Positions 37,990-48,160 of a DNA stretch of 64,000 bases are shown in pieces. The notes under the pieces were generated by a model. That model did no database searches. It saw only the letters and a list, made by a program, of their open reading frames with translations, and had not been told where the DNA came from. A program made the translations under genes and the position numbers. The stretch's first letter is position 1. Each line of letters opens with the position of its first letter. The DNA is from Virgibacillus phasianinus (GTDB lineage: Bacteria > Bacillota > Bacilli > Bacillales > Amphibacillaceae), in assembly GCF_002216775.1 (NCBI RefSeq), contig NZ_CP022315.1, forward strand, positions 3,162,001 to 3,226,000. The letters run 5' to 3'.

Positions 37990-39558
37990 TTAATTCACCT
38001 CAACCGTATTTTCTACCATCATACCATTTAATGACCATGTTTTCGCTTCTGTTATTTTAACTTCCACGATTTTTCCAATTGCGGAATCAGGCCCTTTAAA
38101 GTTTACAAGCTTGTTTTTTTCCGTGTATCCTGCTAACACATCCGGGTTTTTTTTGCTTTCACCTTCAACAAGCACTTTTACTATTTTATTTTCGTATCCT
38201 TTCATCGACTCAGCCGACTGTTTGTTAACTAAATCATTTAACCGGTACAAACGCTGCTTTTTAACATCCATTGGTACGTTATCTTTCTTCCTCGCAGCCG
38301 GGGTTCCTTCCCTTGGTGAATAAATATACGTATAAGCTGCCTCAAAGCCAACTTCTTCCATAAGCGTCATCGTTTCTTCAAATTGCTCATCTGTTTCATT
38401 CGGAAACCCTACAATAATATCAGTAGTTAACGTGGCATTTGGTATTGCTTTACGGATCTTCGCAACCAGTTCAAGGTATTGTTCCCTGGTATATTTACGA
38501 TTCATTAATTTTAATACTTCACTGCTACCTGATTGAACGGGTAAATGAATATGGTCTAACAGATTGCCGCCCTGTGCAAGCACTTCAATTAAGTGATCAT
38601 CGAAATCTCTTGGATGTGAGGTGGTAAATCGAACACGTGGGATATCGATTTTGTGAATGTCATCCATTAATTCACCCAATCCGTAACTGATATCGTCAAA
38701 GTCCTTTCCATAGGCATTAACATTCTGACCTAATAATGTGATCTCCTGGTAACCCTGCGCAGTTAAATGGCGAACTTCTTGGATGATATCCTCGGGTCGG
38801 CGACTGCGTTCTTTACCTCTGGTCATTGGGACTATACAATATGTGCAGAATTTATCACAGCCGTACATAATATTTACCCATGCTTTTATTTTACCTTTTC
38901 GGACCTTAGGGAGATTTTCAATAACGTCTCCCTCTTTCGACCACACTTCAACAACTTTTGCCTTGCCAAACATTGATTCTTTAATTAACTGCGGTAACCG
39001 ATGAATATTATGCGTACCGAAGATAAGATCAATTTGCGGATGCTTTTTTAGAATACGATTAACTACTGACTCCTCCTGGGACATGCAGCCACAAACGCCT
39101 AGAATGAGATCGGGCTTCTCAAGCTTTAAAGGTTTTAAGTGACCAATCTCACCGAATACTTTATTCTCAGCATTTTCACGAATGGCACAGGTGTTCAGCA
39201 GGATAATATCAGCATCTTCTGTGTTACTCGTTGATTCATAACCTAATTCTGTCAGAATACCAGCCATAACCTCTGTATCATGTTCATTCATTTGGCAGCC
39301 ATATGTACGGATTAAAAACTTCTTTCCTTCTCCAATATTCTCTATATCCTCGGGTATGCCGAAATCATAATGAACATTTACTTTATCACGCCCGCGTTTG
39401 CGTGCCTTATTCAGATTCGGTGGTTCATAGGTAGTTTCAAAGTATTTTGCAAAGTCCTCACTTGTTTTTTCATGCAAAGGTTTTTCCTGGCCGGATTTTC
39501 TGTCCGCGGCATCTCTTTGCTTGATTTGGGACATTTCCTTACGTTGTTGCTCGTTCAT
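37990..39558 (-). CDS. miaB: tRNA-2-methylthio-N6-dimethylallyladenosine synthase MiaB
   Basis: Radical SAM enzyme that methylthiolates i6A37 of tRNA after MiaA. The 522-aa protein has UPF0004 with cysteines in [10 protein letters not shown], the radical SAM motif [12 protein letters not shown] and a C-terminal TRAM domain. A charged ~60-residue N-terminal extension precedes the core, as in Bacillus. ATG at 39558 (MNEQQRKEM) has AAGGAG 8 bases upstream; the in-frame codon at 39579 does not. Operon with ricA. Confidence 0.97.
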   Translation of the reverse strand: MNEQQRKEMSQIKQRDAADRKSGQEKPLHEKTSEDFAKYFETTYEPPNLNKARKRGRDKVNVHYDFGIPEDIENIGEGKKFLIRTYGCQMNEHDTEVMAGILTELGYESTSNTEDADIILLNTCAIRENAENKVFGEIGHLKPLKLEKPDLILGVCGCMSQEESVVNRILKKHPQIDLIFGTHNIHRLPQLIKESMFGKAKVVEVWSKEGDVIENLPKVRKGKIKAWVNIMYGCDKFCTYCIVPMTRGKERSRRPEDIIQEVRHLTAQGYQEITLLGQNVNAYGKDFDDISYGLGELMDDIHKIDIPRVRFTTSHPRDFDDHLIEVLAQGGNLLDHIHLPVQSGSSEVLKLMNRKYTREQYLELVAKIRKAIPNATLTTDIIVGFPNETDEQFEETMTLMEEVGFEAAYTYIYSPREGTPAARKKDNVPMDVKKQRLYRLNDLVNKQSAESMKGYENKIVKVLVEGESKKNPDVLAGYTEKNKLVNFKGPDSAIGKIVEVKITEAKTWSLNGMMVENTVEVN

Positions 39559-39702
39559 GTATATAGCTCCTTTCCTCACTTAAAAAATTACATTTTAATG
39601 CATAGAATTTCATTATTTCAGTATAAAGCTTATACGCAAAATAAACAATAGAATCGGTGCTATAGCCAACAGTAAAATCATATCTTTCACCATTTTGCCA
39701 TT

Positions 39703-39826
39703 AAGAAAAGCGCAAGCGCCCCGTTTAGAAGCGGACGCATAAGCAAGGGGCCGTAGAACGCATGGGTTTAGCGTTCGTAGTATCCATTGCTTATGACGGC
39801 AGCTTTTGGGCGCTGAAGCTAGACAG
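39703..39826. repeat. REP-like family 2 repeat, complete copy
   Basis: The gap 39600-39909 holds no gene. AAGAAAAGCGCAAGCGCC at the left and GGGCGCTGAAGCTAGACA at the right form imperfect inverted ends. Inside, GCATAAGCAAGGGGCC and GCTTATGACGGC also pair. This is the longest family 2 copy in the window and defines the element as about 124 bp. An 83-codon ORF across it is not credible as a gene. Confidence 0.7.
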
Positions 39827-39852
39827 ATTTTTATTATGCTTTCTAATCCATT

Positions 39853-39889
39853 AAAAAAAAGCACTATACATATAAAATGTATAGTACTG
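39853..39889 (-). terminator. Terminator of spoVS
   Basis: GCACTATACAT pairs with ATGTATAGTAC-type arm (GCACTATACA/TGTATAGTAC); on the minus strand TTTTTTTT follows. Confidence 0.85.
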
Positions 39890-39909
39890 CAAGAATAGAT
39901 AATTGCATG

Positions 39910-40170
39910 TTACCGTGGTTCTACTATTAATTTAATTGCTGTTCGTTCTTCATTATCAATCATGATGTCTGTAAATGCAGGAATACAAATCAGGTCTATC
40001 CCGCTTGGCGCTACAAAACCTCGGGCAATTGCTACCGCCTTTACGGCCTGGTTTAACGCACCAGCGCCAATAGCCTGCATTTCCGCTGAGCCACGTTCCC
40101 GTAGTACGTTTGCAAGTGCACCTGCTACTGAATTTGGACTTGATTTAGCTGAAACTTTTAATACATCCAT
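39910..40170 (-). CDS. spoVS: Stage V sporulation protein S
   Basis: An 86-aa protein nearly identical to the highly conserved SpoVS family: VSAKSSPNSVAGALANVLRE, GAGALNQAVKAVAIARGFV and IPAFTDIMIDNEERTAIKL. Alba-like fold, probably nucleic-acid binding; in B. subtilis it affects septation and coat formation. Start ATG at 40170 follows GGGAGGTACTAGTA. Between ymdB and miaB. Confidence 0.97.
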   Translation of the reverse strand: MDVLKVSAKSSPNSVAGALANVLRERGSAEMQAIGAGALNQAVKAVAIARGFVAPSGIDLICIPAFTDIMIDNEERTAIKLIVEPR

Positions 40171-40276
40171 TACTAGTACCTCCCTTATTAGCTAATGTGG
40201 TTCTATTGCTACTATATTCCCGGAGATGATAGCTTATTACCCTATTATGCATTAAAGATTCTAAACATTCAAATAG

Positions 40277-41074
40277 TCAGCCGAAGAAAGGGTGGTCATC
40301 ATTGATTAAAATACGCTCCACACGTGAGGTTTTCCCGCTTTTTTCATCGACCGTTGCCAAAAAACCATTTAGTTGTGTTCTTCCCTTTTTATCTGTATTG
40401 AAACGTACTGGCAGGTTAGTCAAAAATCGATTGATAACTGCATCTCTTTCCACACCTAGAATACCATCATATGGACCCGTCATTCCGACGTCTGTGATAT
40501 ATCCCGTTCCCTGTGGTAAAATTCTTTCATCCGCAGTTTGGGTATGTGTGTGCGTCCCTACAACAACACTTACCCGACCATCCACATACCATCCCATTGC
40601 TTGTTTCTCACTTGTTACCTCCGCATGAAAATCAAGAAATATGATAGAGGTGTGTTTTTTTGCTTCGTCAATTAATTCATCCACCTTGCGAAATGGGTCA
40701 TCAAGTGGGGGCAAAAAGGTACGACCTTGCATATTGATGACCGCAACCATCGCTCCATTTAAATTGACATATACAATTCCATTCCCTGGAGTTCCTTCAG
40801 GAAAATTTGCCGGTCTAATCATATATTTGGCATTATCGATAAACTCGAATATTTCTTTTTTATCCCATGTATGGTTTCCCATCGTCACAACCTGTGCGCC
40901 GTATTCTAAAAATTCTTTATAAATTTTTTCCGTAATCCCTTTTCCGGCGGCAGCATTTTCTCCGTTAATAATGGTCATATTTGGACGGTATTTATCTTTT
41001 AACTTTGGTAAATATTCCTTTACCATATCTCTACCCGGAGATCCAACTACATCACCTATAAATAAAATTTTCAT
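40277..41074 (-). CDS. ymdB: Phosphodiesterase YmdB (metallophosphoesterase)
   Basis: YmdB hydrolyses cyclic nucleotides (2',3'-cAMP in vitro) and affects the choice between motility and biofilm in B. subtilis. The 265-aa protein has the metal-binding motifs GDVVGSPGR, NGENAAAGKGIT, MGNHTWDKKE, LDFHAEVTSEKQA and GTHTHTQTAD, all intact. Start ATG at 41074. Downstream of rny, whose terminator lies between; co-transcription by read-through is possible. Confidence 0.95.
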   Translation of the reverse strand: MKILFIGDVVGSPGRDMVKEYLPKLKDKYRPNMTIINGENAAAGKGITEKIYKEFLEYGAQVVTMGNHTWDKKEIFEFIDNAKYMIRPANFPEGTPGNGIVYVNLNGAMVAVINMQGRTFLPPLDDPFRKVDELIDEAKKHTSIIFLDFHAEVTSEKQAMGWYVDGRVSVVVGTHTHTQTADERILPQGTGYITDVGMTGPYDGILGVERDAVINRFLTNLPVRFNTDKKGRTQLNGFLATVDEKSGKTSRVERILINDDHPFFG

Positions 41075-41212
41075 AATTTCTTTTCATCCCATCTCTATAA
41101 AAGTAAGATTAATGTTTCATATTTTAGTATCAGGTTTGGCTGCTTCTAATAAAAAACAACAATCTTTTTGAAAACAGCCTTAAGTTTTTTATACTTTCCT
41201 TAAGTGCAAAAA

Positions 41213-41241
41213 AATAAAAGCGGCACGTGCCCGCTTTTATT
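41213..41241 (-). terminator. Terminator at the end of rny
   Basis: AATAAAAGCGG pairs with CCGCTTTTATT, loop CACGTGC; overlaps the rny stop codon. On the minus strand TTTTTTGCAC follows. Confidence 0.8.
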
Positions 41242-42799
41242 TCGCATACTCAACTGTTCTAGTTTCTCTTATAACAGTTACTTTAATGTGTCCAGGATAG
41301 TCAAGTTCATTCTCTATACGTTTTCGAATATCCCTTGCAATACGGACTGATTCCAGATCATTAATTTCATCCGGTTTAACAATGATGCGAATCTCCCGTC
41401 CAGCCTGGATTGCAAATGATTTCTCAACACCTGTAAATGATTCCGAAATTTCTTCTAGTTTTTCTAATCGTTTAATATAATTCTCTAGTGTTTCACTTCT
41501 TGCGCCTGGACGCGCTGCTGACAATGCATCAGCTGCTGCCACTAAAACCGAAATAACAGAAGTAGCTTCTTCGTCACCATGATGGGAAGCTATCGCATTA
41601 ATTACAACTTCATGTTCCTTGTACTTAATGCCAAGTTCCTTTCCAATTTCTACGTGGCTTCCTTCTACCTCATGATCGATTGCTTTACCAATGTCATGCA
41701 GAAGTCCCGCCCTACGCGCAAGTTTTACATCTTCACCTAATTCTGCAGCAAGCAATCCAGATAAATAAGCAACTTCTGTAGAATGCTTTAATACATTTTG
41801 TCCATAGCTAGTACGATATTTTAGACGACCAAGTATTTTAACAAGATCTGGATGTAGGCCATGTACTCCAATTTCGAACGTTGTTTCTTCACCGATTTCC
41901 CGTATATATTCATCAACTTCACGACGAGCCTTATCAACCATTTCCTCAATTCGAGCTGGATGAATGCGACCGTCCTGTACAAGCTTCTCTAATGCCATAC
42001 GAGCGGTTTCTCTCCGAATTGGATCAAAACCAGATAAAATTACTGCTTCTGGTGTATCATCAATAATTAAATCGATACCAGTTAAGGTTTCTAATGTCCG
42101 TATATTACGACCTTCACGTCCAATTATCCGCCCTTTCATTTCATCATTAGGAAGGTTAACCACAGATACAGTAGTTTCTGCTACATGATCTGCTGCACAA
42201 CGCTGTAACGCCAAAGATAGAATACTTTTCGCTTTTTTATCAGCTTCTTCTTTTGCACGATTTTCAGCCTCTTTTATCATTAATGCCGATTCGTGTGTAA
42301 CTTCTTGTTCAATACGATCTAAGATAATCTGTTTAGCCTGGTCAGTTGTATATCCTGAAATGCGTTCAAGCTCCGTTTGCTGCTTTTGTATCATAGCTTC
42401 CACTTTGCTTTCCATTTCTTCAATTTGTTGTTGTTTTTCTGTTAGTGAATTTTCTTTCTTCTCTAACAAGAGCTCACGATTATCAAGCGTTTCACTTTTT
42501 CTGTCCAGATTTTCTTCTTTTTGCATAAGACGCGTTTCTTGCTTTTGCGCTTCGTTTCGTCTCTCACGCAAATCTTGTTCTGTTTGCTGGCGAAGTTTAT
42601 GATTTTCATCTTTCGCCTCAAGAAGTGCTTCTTTTTTCGAAGCATCTGCATTTCGATGTGCTTCATCAACTATCTGCTTTGCTAACTTTTCTGCACTGGA
42701 AATTTTAGCTTCAGCTATAGATTTACGAATCAGATAACCAACAACAATACCGACGATTAGGGTAAGCAAAATGGAGATGATTAGTGTAATAATGTCCAA
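41237..42799 (-). CDS. rny: Ribonuclease Y
   Basis: RNase Y is the membrane-bound endonuclease that starts decay of many mRNAs. From an N-terminal span ([19 protein letters not shown]) it has a long coiled coil, a KH domain ([19 protein letters not shown]) and an HD domain with [15 protein letters not shown] at 42799 (product [11 protein letters not shown]) stands 5 bases after GGGAGGTG and gives 520 aa, the B. subtilis length; an ORF start at 42856 would include the Shine-Dalgarno itself. Partner RicA is encoded upstream at 37561. Confidence 0.96.
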   Translation of the reverse strand: MDIITLIISILLTLIVGIVVGYLIRKSIAEAKISSAEKLAKQIVDEAHRNADASKKEALLEAKDENHKLRQQTEQDLRERRNEAQKQETRLMQKEENLDRKSETLDNRELLLEKKENSLTEKQQQIEEMESKVEAMIQKQQTELERISGYTTDQAKQIILDRIEQEVTHESALMIKEAENRAKEEADKKAKSILSLALQRCAADHVAETTVSVVNLPNDEMKGRIIGREGRNIRTLETLTGIDLIIDDTPEAVILSGFDPIRRETARMALEKLVQDGRIHPARIEEMVDKARREVDEYIREIGEETTFEIGVHGLHPDLVKILGRLKYRTSYGQNVLKHSTEVAYLSGLLAAELGEDVKLARRAGLLHDIGKAIDHEVEGSHVEIGKELGIKYKEHEVVINAIASHHGDEEATSVISVLVAAADALSAARPGARSETLENYIKRLEKLEEISESFTGVEKSFAIQAGREIRIIVKPDEINDLESVRIARDIRKRIENELDYPGHIKVTVIRETRTVEYAK

Positions 42800-43095
42800 G
42801 GTTTCACCTCCCATTGCTATAAAGTTGTACAATTCATTATTGTCGGCATGTACCAAATTAAGCTAAAAATTATCAATATTGTATAATGCAATTAAAATAA
42901 TTATACAACTTAATTTTAATTGTCAATTTTATCATTGTCAAGGAATCGTAAAAATTAAAAAATATAGTTTTACAAATACAACGAATATTGGCCATGACAA
43001 TGTTCAAAAACGATTAAAACGAACCACAATAAAAACAATACTTAGCTATTATATTTACAGTTTTACCTTTTTATAATCTCCAAATAAAAGAAAAA
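42800..43095. other. Non-coding leader region of rny
   Basis: About 300 A/T-rich bases without a gene. On the minus strand TTGACA occurs twice (42921-42926 and 42935-42940), with TATAAT-like hexamers 15-17 bases on, so one or two rny promoters probably lie here. I see no riboswitch-type structure. Confidence 0.4.
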
Positions 43096-43157
43096 GTAAA
43101 CCCCCATTCCAGATTTACAGAATGAGAATTTACTAGACAAAAGGTATAATTAGGGGG
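43096..43157 (-). terminator. Terminator of recA
   Basis: On the minus strand AAACCCCC (near the recA stop) pairs with GGGGGTTT after about 40 bases that fold internally (ATTCTCATTCTG region); ACTTTTTCTTTT follows. Confidence 0.65.
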
Positions 43158-43159
43158 TT

Positions 43160-44194
43160 TTACACATCCAATGTTTCTTGCCCTTCTCCGACAGGTTCTT
43201 CTGGCGCAGCATCCAAATTATAATGATCGCGAACCTTTCCTTTAATTTCAATTAACACATCATTATTTTCCTTTAAGAATTGCTTAGCATTTTCCCGCCC
43301 CTGCCCAAGACGTTCTTCATTGTAGGAGTACCAAGAGCCACTCTTTTGAACAATATCCAAATCTGATCCAATATCAATAAGTTCTCCTTCTCTTGAAATC
43401 CCTTCTCCATACATAATATCCACTTCAGCAACTTTAAACGGTGGTGCTACCTTATTTTTAACTACTTTGATTTTAGCTCTATTACCAAGTATTTCGTTCC
43501 CTTGTTTTAATGTTTCTGCACGGCGTACTTCTAAGCGGACAGATGAATAAAACTTAAGTGCACGGCCACCAGGCGTTGTTTCCGGGTTTCCAAACATAAC
43601 GCCAACTTTTTCTCTGATTTGGTTTATAAAAATGGCAGTTGTTTTTGATTTATTGATGGCGCCTGATAACTTCCGTAAAGCTTGCGACATAAGACGTGCC
43701 TGCAGCCCTACATGTGCGTCACCCATTTCGCCTTCAATTTCGGCCTTTGGAACCAGTGCAGCAACTGAATCGACAACAATAATATCCACAGCGCCACTTC
43801 GCACAAGTGCCTCTGCAATCTCTAATGCTTGTTCCCCTGTATCAGGCTGTGATAAAAGCAATTCGTCAATATCCACACCCAATGCCCTTGCGTAACTTGG
43901 ATCAAGCGCATGCTCGGCATCTATAAAAGCAGCTTGTCCACCCTGACTTTGTGCTTCTGCAATTGCATGCAAAGCCACAGTTGTCTTACCGGATGATTCC
44001 GGTCCATATATTTCTACAACACGTCCGCGTGGATACCCGCCAATTCCCAATGCCACATCTAATGCTAATGACCCGCTTGGAATAGTGGCGATTCTTTGTT
44101 CCGCTGTTTCACCTAATTTCATAATCGAACCTTTACCAAATTGCTTTTCTATGTTTCTTAAAGCCATATCAAGTGCTTGTTTTTTATCGCTCAA
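43160..44194 (-). CDS. recA: Recombinase RecA
   Basis: RecA forms filaments on single-stranded DNA for recombination and triggers LexA cleavage. The 344-aa protein has Walker [31 protein letters not shown] and L1/L2 regions with [22 protein letters not shown]. Start is TTG at 44194 (MSDKKQALD), 8 bases after AAAGGAGG. A LexA-like box is upstream. After cinA, the usual order. Confidence 0.99.
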   Translation of the reverse strand: MSDKKQALDMALRNIEKQFGKGSIMKLGETAEQRIATIPSGSLALDVALGIGGYPRGRVVEIYGPESSGKTTVALHAIAEAQSQGGQAAFIDAEHALDPSYARALGVDIDELLLSQPDTGEQALEIAEALVRSGAVDIIVVDSVAALVPKAEIEGEMGDAHVGLQARLMSQALRKLSGAINKSKTTAIFINQIREKVGVMFGNPETTPGGRALKFYSSVRLEVRRAETLKQGNEILGNRAKIKVVKNKVAPPFKVAEVDIMYGEGISREGELIDIGSDLDIVQKSGSWYSYNEERLGQGRENAKQFLKENNDVLIEIKGKVRDHYNLDAAPEEPVGEGQETLDV

Positions 44195-44224
44195 CGAGAC
44201 AACCTCCTTTAACTAACTATATCT

Positions 44225-44253
44225 ATCATACATGGTTTTATTTTATTTGCCAA
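44225..44253 (-). promoter_or_regulatory. recA promoter
   Basis: On the minus strand TTGGCA (44248-44253), 17-base spacer, TATGAT (44225-44230); the start codon is about 30 bases on. Confidence 0.7.
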
Positions 44254-44262
44254 GACTAAAGT

Positions 44263-44276
44263 CGAATAAATGTTCT
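44263..44276. promoter_or_regulatory. LexA-like box of recA
   Basis: CGAAT-AAAT-GTTCT differs from CGAAC-N4-GTTCG at two positions. It ends 9 bases upstream of the -35, not over it, which may give weaker repression than at lexA. Confidence 0.55.
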
Positions 44277-44372
44277 CATTTTTTATTACAATTTATTCTA
44301 AAAAAATTACTCTTTAACAATATAGTTAATGGTCAAACTACAATTTTGTCTAGTTTTTCTTTTTATAAAATT

Positions 44373-45620
44373 CTATTTTAACAAATTAAATAAAAGTTGA
44401 TAACCTTTCCAAACTGCCTTTTTCCGGATTGTCTGACGATCACCGTTAAAAATAAATTTCTTTATCCGTTTAGTACCCTTACCGTCTACAATTCCAATAT
44501 ACACTGTCCCAACTGAATACCCCTCTACCTTATCCGGACCAGCAACACCGGTGAAACTAATTCCTAAAGACGAACCAAGTACAGATCGTACATTTAATGC
44601 TAACGATTCCGCGCATTCCGCACTAATTACACCAATATCCCTTGTGATATGTGATGGAACATGCAAGAGATCTTCTTTTACTTTTGTATCATAACAAACA
44701 ATGCCACCTGGACATATTGCAGAAGCACCCTCTACACCTATTAATCGATCCGTAAACAATCCGCCGGTCAAACTTTCAGCAGCAGCTACTGTTTTACGCT
44801 GTTCTAATAATAATTGAAAAACTTTTTGTTCAATAGTTTCATCGTCAATACCATATAAATAAGCCCCAGCCTTATCCTCAATTTTTATCTGGGTATCGGC
44901 TATTAACTGTTTTGCTTGTTTCATAGTTTCGGCCTTTGCAGTTAATCGAATTGCAACACCCTCTGTTTGTGCTAGCGGGGCAATTGTTGGATTGGATTGT
45001 GCAGCTATTATGTCCTTTATTTCATGCTCCAATTGCGATTCACCAATACCGATAAACCGAAGCATAGTAGATTCTATTGTTGTGGTATCCTGGGTTTTAT
45101 TTTTAATATAAGGCAACACTCCATCCGAAAATAACTGTTTCATTTCCTTTGGAACGCCAGGAAGAAAAATCCAAATCGTATTGTTTTTGGTGATAATCAT
45201 GCCCGGTGCCATTCCAACCTTATTTTCAAGGATGGTTGCACCTTCAAAAACCCTTGCCTGTTTTTTATTATTTGGCGTCATCGTCCCATTCTGGCGGTCG
45301 AAATAGGATGAGATTTTATCCATAGAAGGTTTATGTTCAATTATAGGAGTTCCGGACAATAATTGATATGCTTCCCTTGTTAAATCATCATCCGTTGGCC
45401 CCAATCCACCGGTAACGATAACTATATCTGAACGTTTAGCAGCATGTTCAAACTCAGCATGTACTCTAGTCAGATTATCCCCAACTACACTGTGAAAAAG
45501 AACATTAACGCCATACAATGCCAGTTGTTGCGAAATCCATTGTGCATTTGTATTTGCTATTTGTCCAAGTAGCAGTTCCGTCCCTACAGCAACTATTTCC
45601 GCATTAAGTTGTTTCATCAT
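44373..45620 (-). CDS. cinA: CinA: competence/damage-inducible protein, NMN amidase family
   Basis: A 415-aa two-domain protein. The N-terminal molybdopterin-binding-like COG1058 domain has GTELLLGQIANTNAQW and TGGLGPTDDDLTREA; the C-terminal CinA domain, NMN deamidase in several bacteria, has AAAESLTGGLFTDRL and VCYDTKVKEDLL. Start ATG at 45620 overlaps the pgsA stop by 4 bases. In B. subtilis it is co-transcribed with recA; here a separate recA promoter lies in the 180 bases between them. Confidence 0.95.
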   Translation of the reverse strand: MMKQLNAEIVAVGTELLLGQIANTNAQWISQQLALYGVNVLFHSVVGDNLTRVHAEFEHAAKRSDIVIVTGGLGPTDDDLTREAYQLLSGTPIIEHKPSMDKISSYFDRQNGTMTPNNKKQARVFEGATILENKVGMAPGMIITKNNTIWIFLPGVPKEMKQLFSDGVLPYIKNKTQDTTTIESTMLRFIGIGESQLEHEIKDIIAAQSNPTIAPLAQTEGVAIRLTAKAETMKQAKQLIADTQIKIEDKAGAYLYGIDDETIEQKVFQLLLEQRKTVAAAESLTGGLFTDRLIGVEGASAICPGGIVCYDTKVKEDLLHVPSHITRDIGVISAECAESLALNVRSVLGSSLGISFTGVAGPDKVEGYSVGTVYIGIVDGKGTKRIKKFIFNGDRQTIRKKAVWKGYQLLFNLLK

Positions 45621-46195
45621 TTCGAATCCCTCATTACATTCCAGTTTTTCACAAAGTAATCATAGCCTGATATTACCGTAATAATTAATGCAGCGTACAA
45701 TGCTATAATATCAAAACGTAATCCGAGATAAGAAAATGGAAAGTTATGAAGAAGTAATGCTGATATTGCGATGATTTGAATCCATGTTTTCAACTTGCCC
45801 ATTTGACTTGCAGCCAGTACAGTTCCCTCTCCTGCTGCGACCAGACGCAATCCTGTAACTGCAAACTCCCTGCTTATAATTAAAATAACAATCCATGCCG
45901 GGGCGAGTCCCATTTCAACAAGCAATATTAAGGCAGCGGAAACGAGAAGTTTATCAGCAAGCGGATCCAAAAACTTCCCTAAATTGGTAACTAGGTTATA
46001 CTTTCTTGCATAGTGCCCATCAATCCAATCTGTTGTTGAAGCAATAATGAATAATAAAGCTGCTACAAAGTGGGATACAGGTAAAAATGCCTCTCCAATG
46101 TCCAGTTGCCCCCATTCAAAGGGAATAGAAAGTAATAAAATAAAAATTGGAATCAAAAATATCCTGGATAATGTAATTTTATTTGGTATGTTCAT
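45617..46195 (-). CDS. pgsA: Phosphatidylglycerophosphate synthase
   Basis: PgsA joins CDP-diacylglycerol and glycerol-3-phosphate, the committed step to phosphatidylglycerol. The 192-aa membrane protein has the CDP-alcohol phosphotransferase motif DGHYARKYNLVTNLGKFLDPLADK, with all Asp residues present. Start ATG at 46195 follows AGGAGGACAAACA. Translationally coupled to cinA. Confidence 0.97.
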   Translation of the reverse strand: MNIPNKITLSRIFLIPIFILLLSIPFEWGQLDIGEAFLPVSHFVAALLFIIASTTDWIDGHYARKYNLVTNLGKFLDPLADKLLVSAALILLVEMGLAPAWIVILIISREFAVTGLRLVAAGEGTVLAASQMGKLKTWIQIIAISALLLHNFPFSYLGLRFDIIALYAALIITVISGYDYFVKNWNVMRDSK

Positions 46196-46228
46196 TGTTT
46201 GTCCTCCTGAAAATTGCCTTTATAAGGT

Positions 46229-46259
46229 AAACCCTTCCTAATTACACGTGGAAGGGTTT
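46229..46259 (-). terminator. Terminator after the rodZ-like gene
   Basis: AAACCCTTCC pairs with GGAAGGGTTT, a perfect 10-bp stem; the T-tract on the minus strand is poor (TTTACCTT), so read-through into pgsA is likely. Confidence 0.6.
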
Positions 46260-46273
46260 AAATTTCAATTACT

Positions 46274-47200
46274 TTATTGTTCTTGATTAATATTAATCCA
46301 TATCTTTTGATGTACTTTTTCTGCGGGGTCTACTGGGTATTTCAACTCAACCCCGTCAATTGTTATTTGCAGTCCTGGGGCACTACCCACATTAAAATAA
46401 ATTCGTTCATCACCAGAAACATCTATTTCCTTTGGTGAATCATCGGCAGTAAAGGGGCCAGCATAATATTCTTTCTCTTCACCATTTGTTAGCCCGAGAT
46501 AAGAATTACTGTCAGACTCTAATTTGATAATTACTTCATCACCGGCATTATTTAAATCAAACGTAGATTCCGGACTTGGACCAGAACCTTCTTCAACTAG
46601 CTCCAATGTTGGTTCGGTTTTTTCGGGATTTTCCTCCTCTTTGGTTGCATCTGTTTGATTTTCATCCTTTGAAGCACTATCTGTTCCGTCTGCATTATCT
46701 GCTCCGTCATCAGGTTTTTGGTTATCCTGATTCTCATTTTCACCAGGATTATAGATAATCTCATTATCGTCATTCGTATCTACTGGTTCTGATGTATCTC
46801 CAGACGATGATTTAGAATAAAAATAATAGGCCGCAAATATGATGCCGATGATAAGGATAATTACAATGATTGTTGGAAAAAAAGAAAATATTGCCGGTCC
46901 TCTTGATGAATTCGTATCCCTTCTGGATCGCTGAATACGGGTATATTGTTCAGTGTTTTCCTCCTCAGTTTTCGGAACTTCATCCTGATATTCATCCAAT
47001 AATTCACCAGGATCTAACCCAACGGCAGTAGCATATTCCTTAATAAATGCACGAGCATAAAATTTCCCTGGGAGTATCTGAAAGTTGCCCTCTTCAATAG
47101 CAACTAGATACCGTTTCTGAATCTTTGTTGTTTCCTGAACACTTTCAAGGGATAAATCTTGCGCGACGCGTGCTTCCTTTAATTTAGTTCCAATCTCCAT
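46274..47200 (-). CDS. ymfM: RodZ-like cytoskeletal protein (YmfM)
   Basis: A 308-aa RodZ homologue. N-terminal helix-turn-helix (KLKEARVAQDLSLESVQETTKIQKRYL), one span (residues ~100-120, IFSFFPTIIVIILIIGIIF), a ~100-residue acidic linker rich in D, E and N, and a C-terminal DUF4115 domain (IYFNVGSAPGLQITIDGVEL). RodZ links MreB to the wall synthesis machinery. ATG at 47200 (MEIGTKLKEA) follows GGATGGTG; an in-frame start at 47212 overlaps it. Between ymfK and pgsA as in B. subtilis. Confidence 0.93.
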   Translation of the reverse strand: MEIGTKLKEARVAQDLSLESVQETTKIQKRYLVAIEEGNFQILPGKFYARAFIKEYATAVGLDPGELLDEYQDEVPKTEEENTEQYTRIQRSRRDTNSSRGPAIFSFFPTIIVIILIIGIIFAAYYFYSKSSSGDTSEPVDTNDDNEIIYNPGENENQDNQKPDDGADNADGTDSASKDENQTDATKEEENPEKTEPTLELVEEGSGPSPESTFDLNNAGDEVIIKLESDSNSYLGLTNGEEKEYYAGPFTADDSPKEIDVSGDERIYFNVGSAPGLQITIDGVELKYPVDPAEKVHQKIWININQEQ

Positions 47201-47217
47201 AAGTAACACCATCCAAT

Positions 47218-48009
47218 TTAAAAATCAAACATTGAAAAACCACTTTCATTCGGTCCATTCTCTGGTTCAATAGGTTCGTATGTAATTATTTCGTCCTCAT
47301 TGCTTCGCAGTTCAATAATATAATCAAAATCCTCTAATTCATATTCCGTGGATTTCACAAACATATCCGGATGTTCCACCACTTTAATAGCCGGAAGTGC
47401 CATTATTTCCCTGATTAACTGCCAATGTTTTTCATTGGCACGACGTGTTGATACAATTCCATCGACAATATAAATATTATTACTATTATATTCGTCCTTA
47501 ATTAACTGGCTTCGGATGGTTTGTTTTAGTAAAGTACTAGATACAAACAACCAGCGTTTATTTGCACAAACACTTGCAGCAACAATTGATTCCGTTTTAC
47601 CGACACGCGGCATGCCACGAATCCCAATCAATTTGTGCCCTTCCTTTTTATATAACTCTGCCATAAAATCAACTAATAGTCCCAATTCATCACGGACAAA
47701 TCGAAATGTCTTTCGATCATCTACATCACTCTGTATATATCTGCCATGCCTTACGGCTAATTTGTCACGTAATTTTGGTTTACGAAGCTTGGTTATTCTT
47801 ATAGTATCTGTTGTTTCTAAAATCGACATCAATCGAGTTATTTGCTCATCTTTTTTAGATAACAATAGCATGCCTCGTCTAGAATTTTCCACACCATTTA
47901 TTGAAATGATATTGATGGAAAGCATTCCTAATAAAGAAGAGATATCACCTAATAAACCAGGACGGTTATATTGAATTTCATATTCAAGGTACCATTCTGT
48001 TTTTTCCAT
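47218..48009 (-). CDS. ymfK: DUF3388 protein YmfK
   Basis: A 263-aa protein with an N-terminal ACT-like part (EYEIQYNRPGLLGDISSLLGMLSINIISINGVEN) and a DUF3388 domain with a P-loop-like GMPRVGKTESIVAA. Known only as a conserved Bacillaceae protein; function not established. The ACT-like fold suggests ligand sensing, which is inference. Start ATG at 48009 follows AAAAGGAGCGTATT. Upstream of ymfM. Confidence 0.88.
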   Translation of the reverse strand: MEKTEWYLEYEIQYNRPGLLGDISSLLGMLSINIISINGVENSRRGMLLLSKKDEQITRLMSILETTDTIRITKLRKPKLRDKLAVRHGRYIQSDVDDRKTFRFVRDELGLLVDFMAELYKKEGHKLIGIRGMPRVGKTESIVAASVCANKRWLFVSSTLLKQTIRSQLIKDEYNSNNIYIVDGIVSTRRANEKHWQLIREIMALPAIKVVEHPDMFVKSTEYELEDFDYIIELRSNEDEIITYEPIEPENGPNESGFSMFDF

Positions 48010-48160
48010 AATACGCTCCTTTTTGTTACACGCTGTTTTAATGTTACCGAATTCATCCTATAAATGCAATTTATCCATACAACCATAATAAAGGATTTTT
48101 ACTTCCCTGAAAAGAAGAATCTGCGTAAATGGGATTTTCTTCCCTTTTTTTTAAAAGCTG

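Noticed and set aside
39613-39864. 83-codon ORF on the minus strand after miaB
   Set aside because: It covers the complete family 2 repeat and has no ribosome-binding site.
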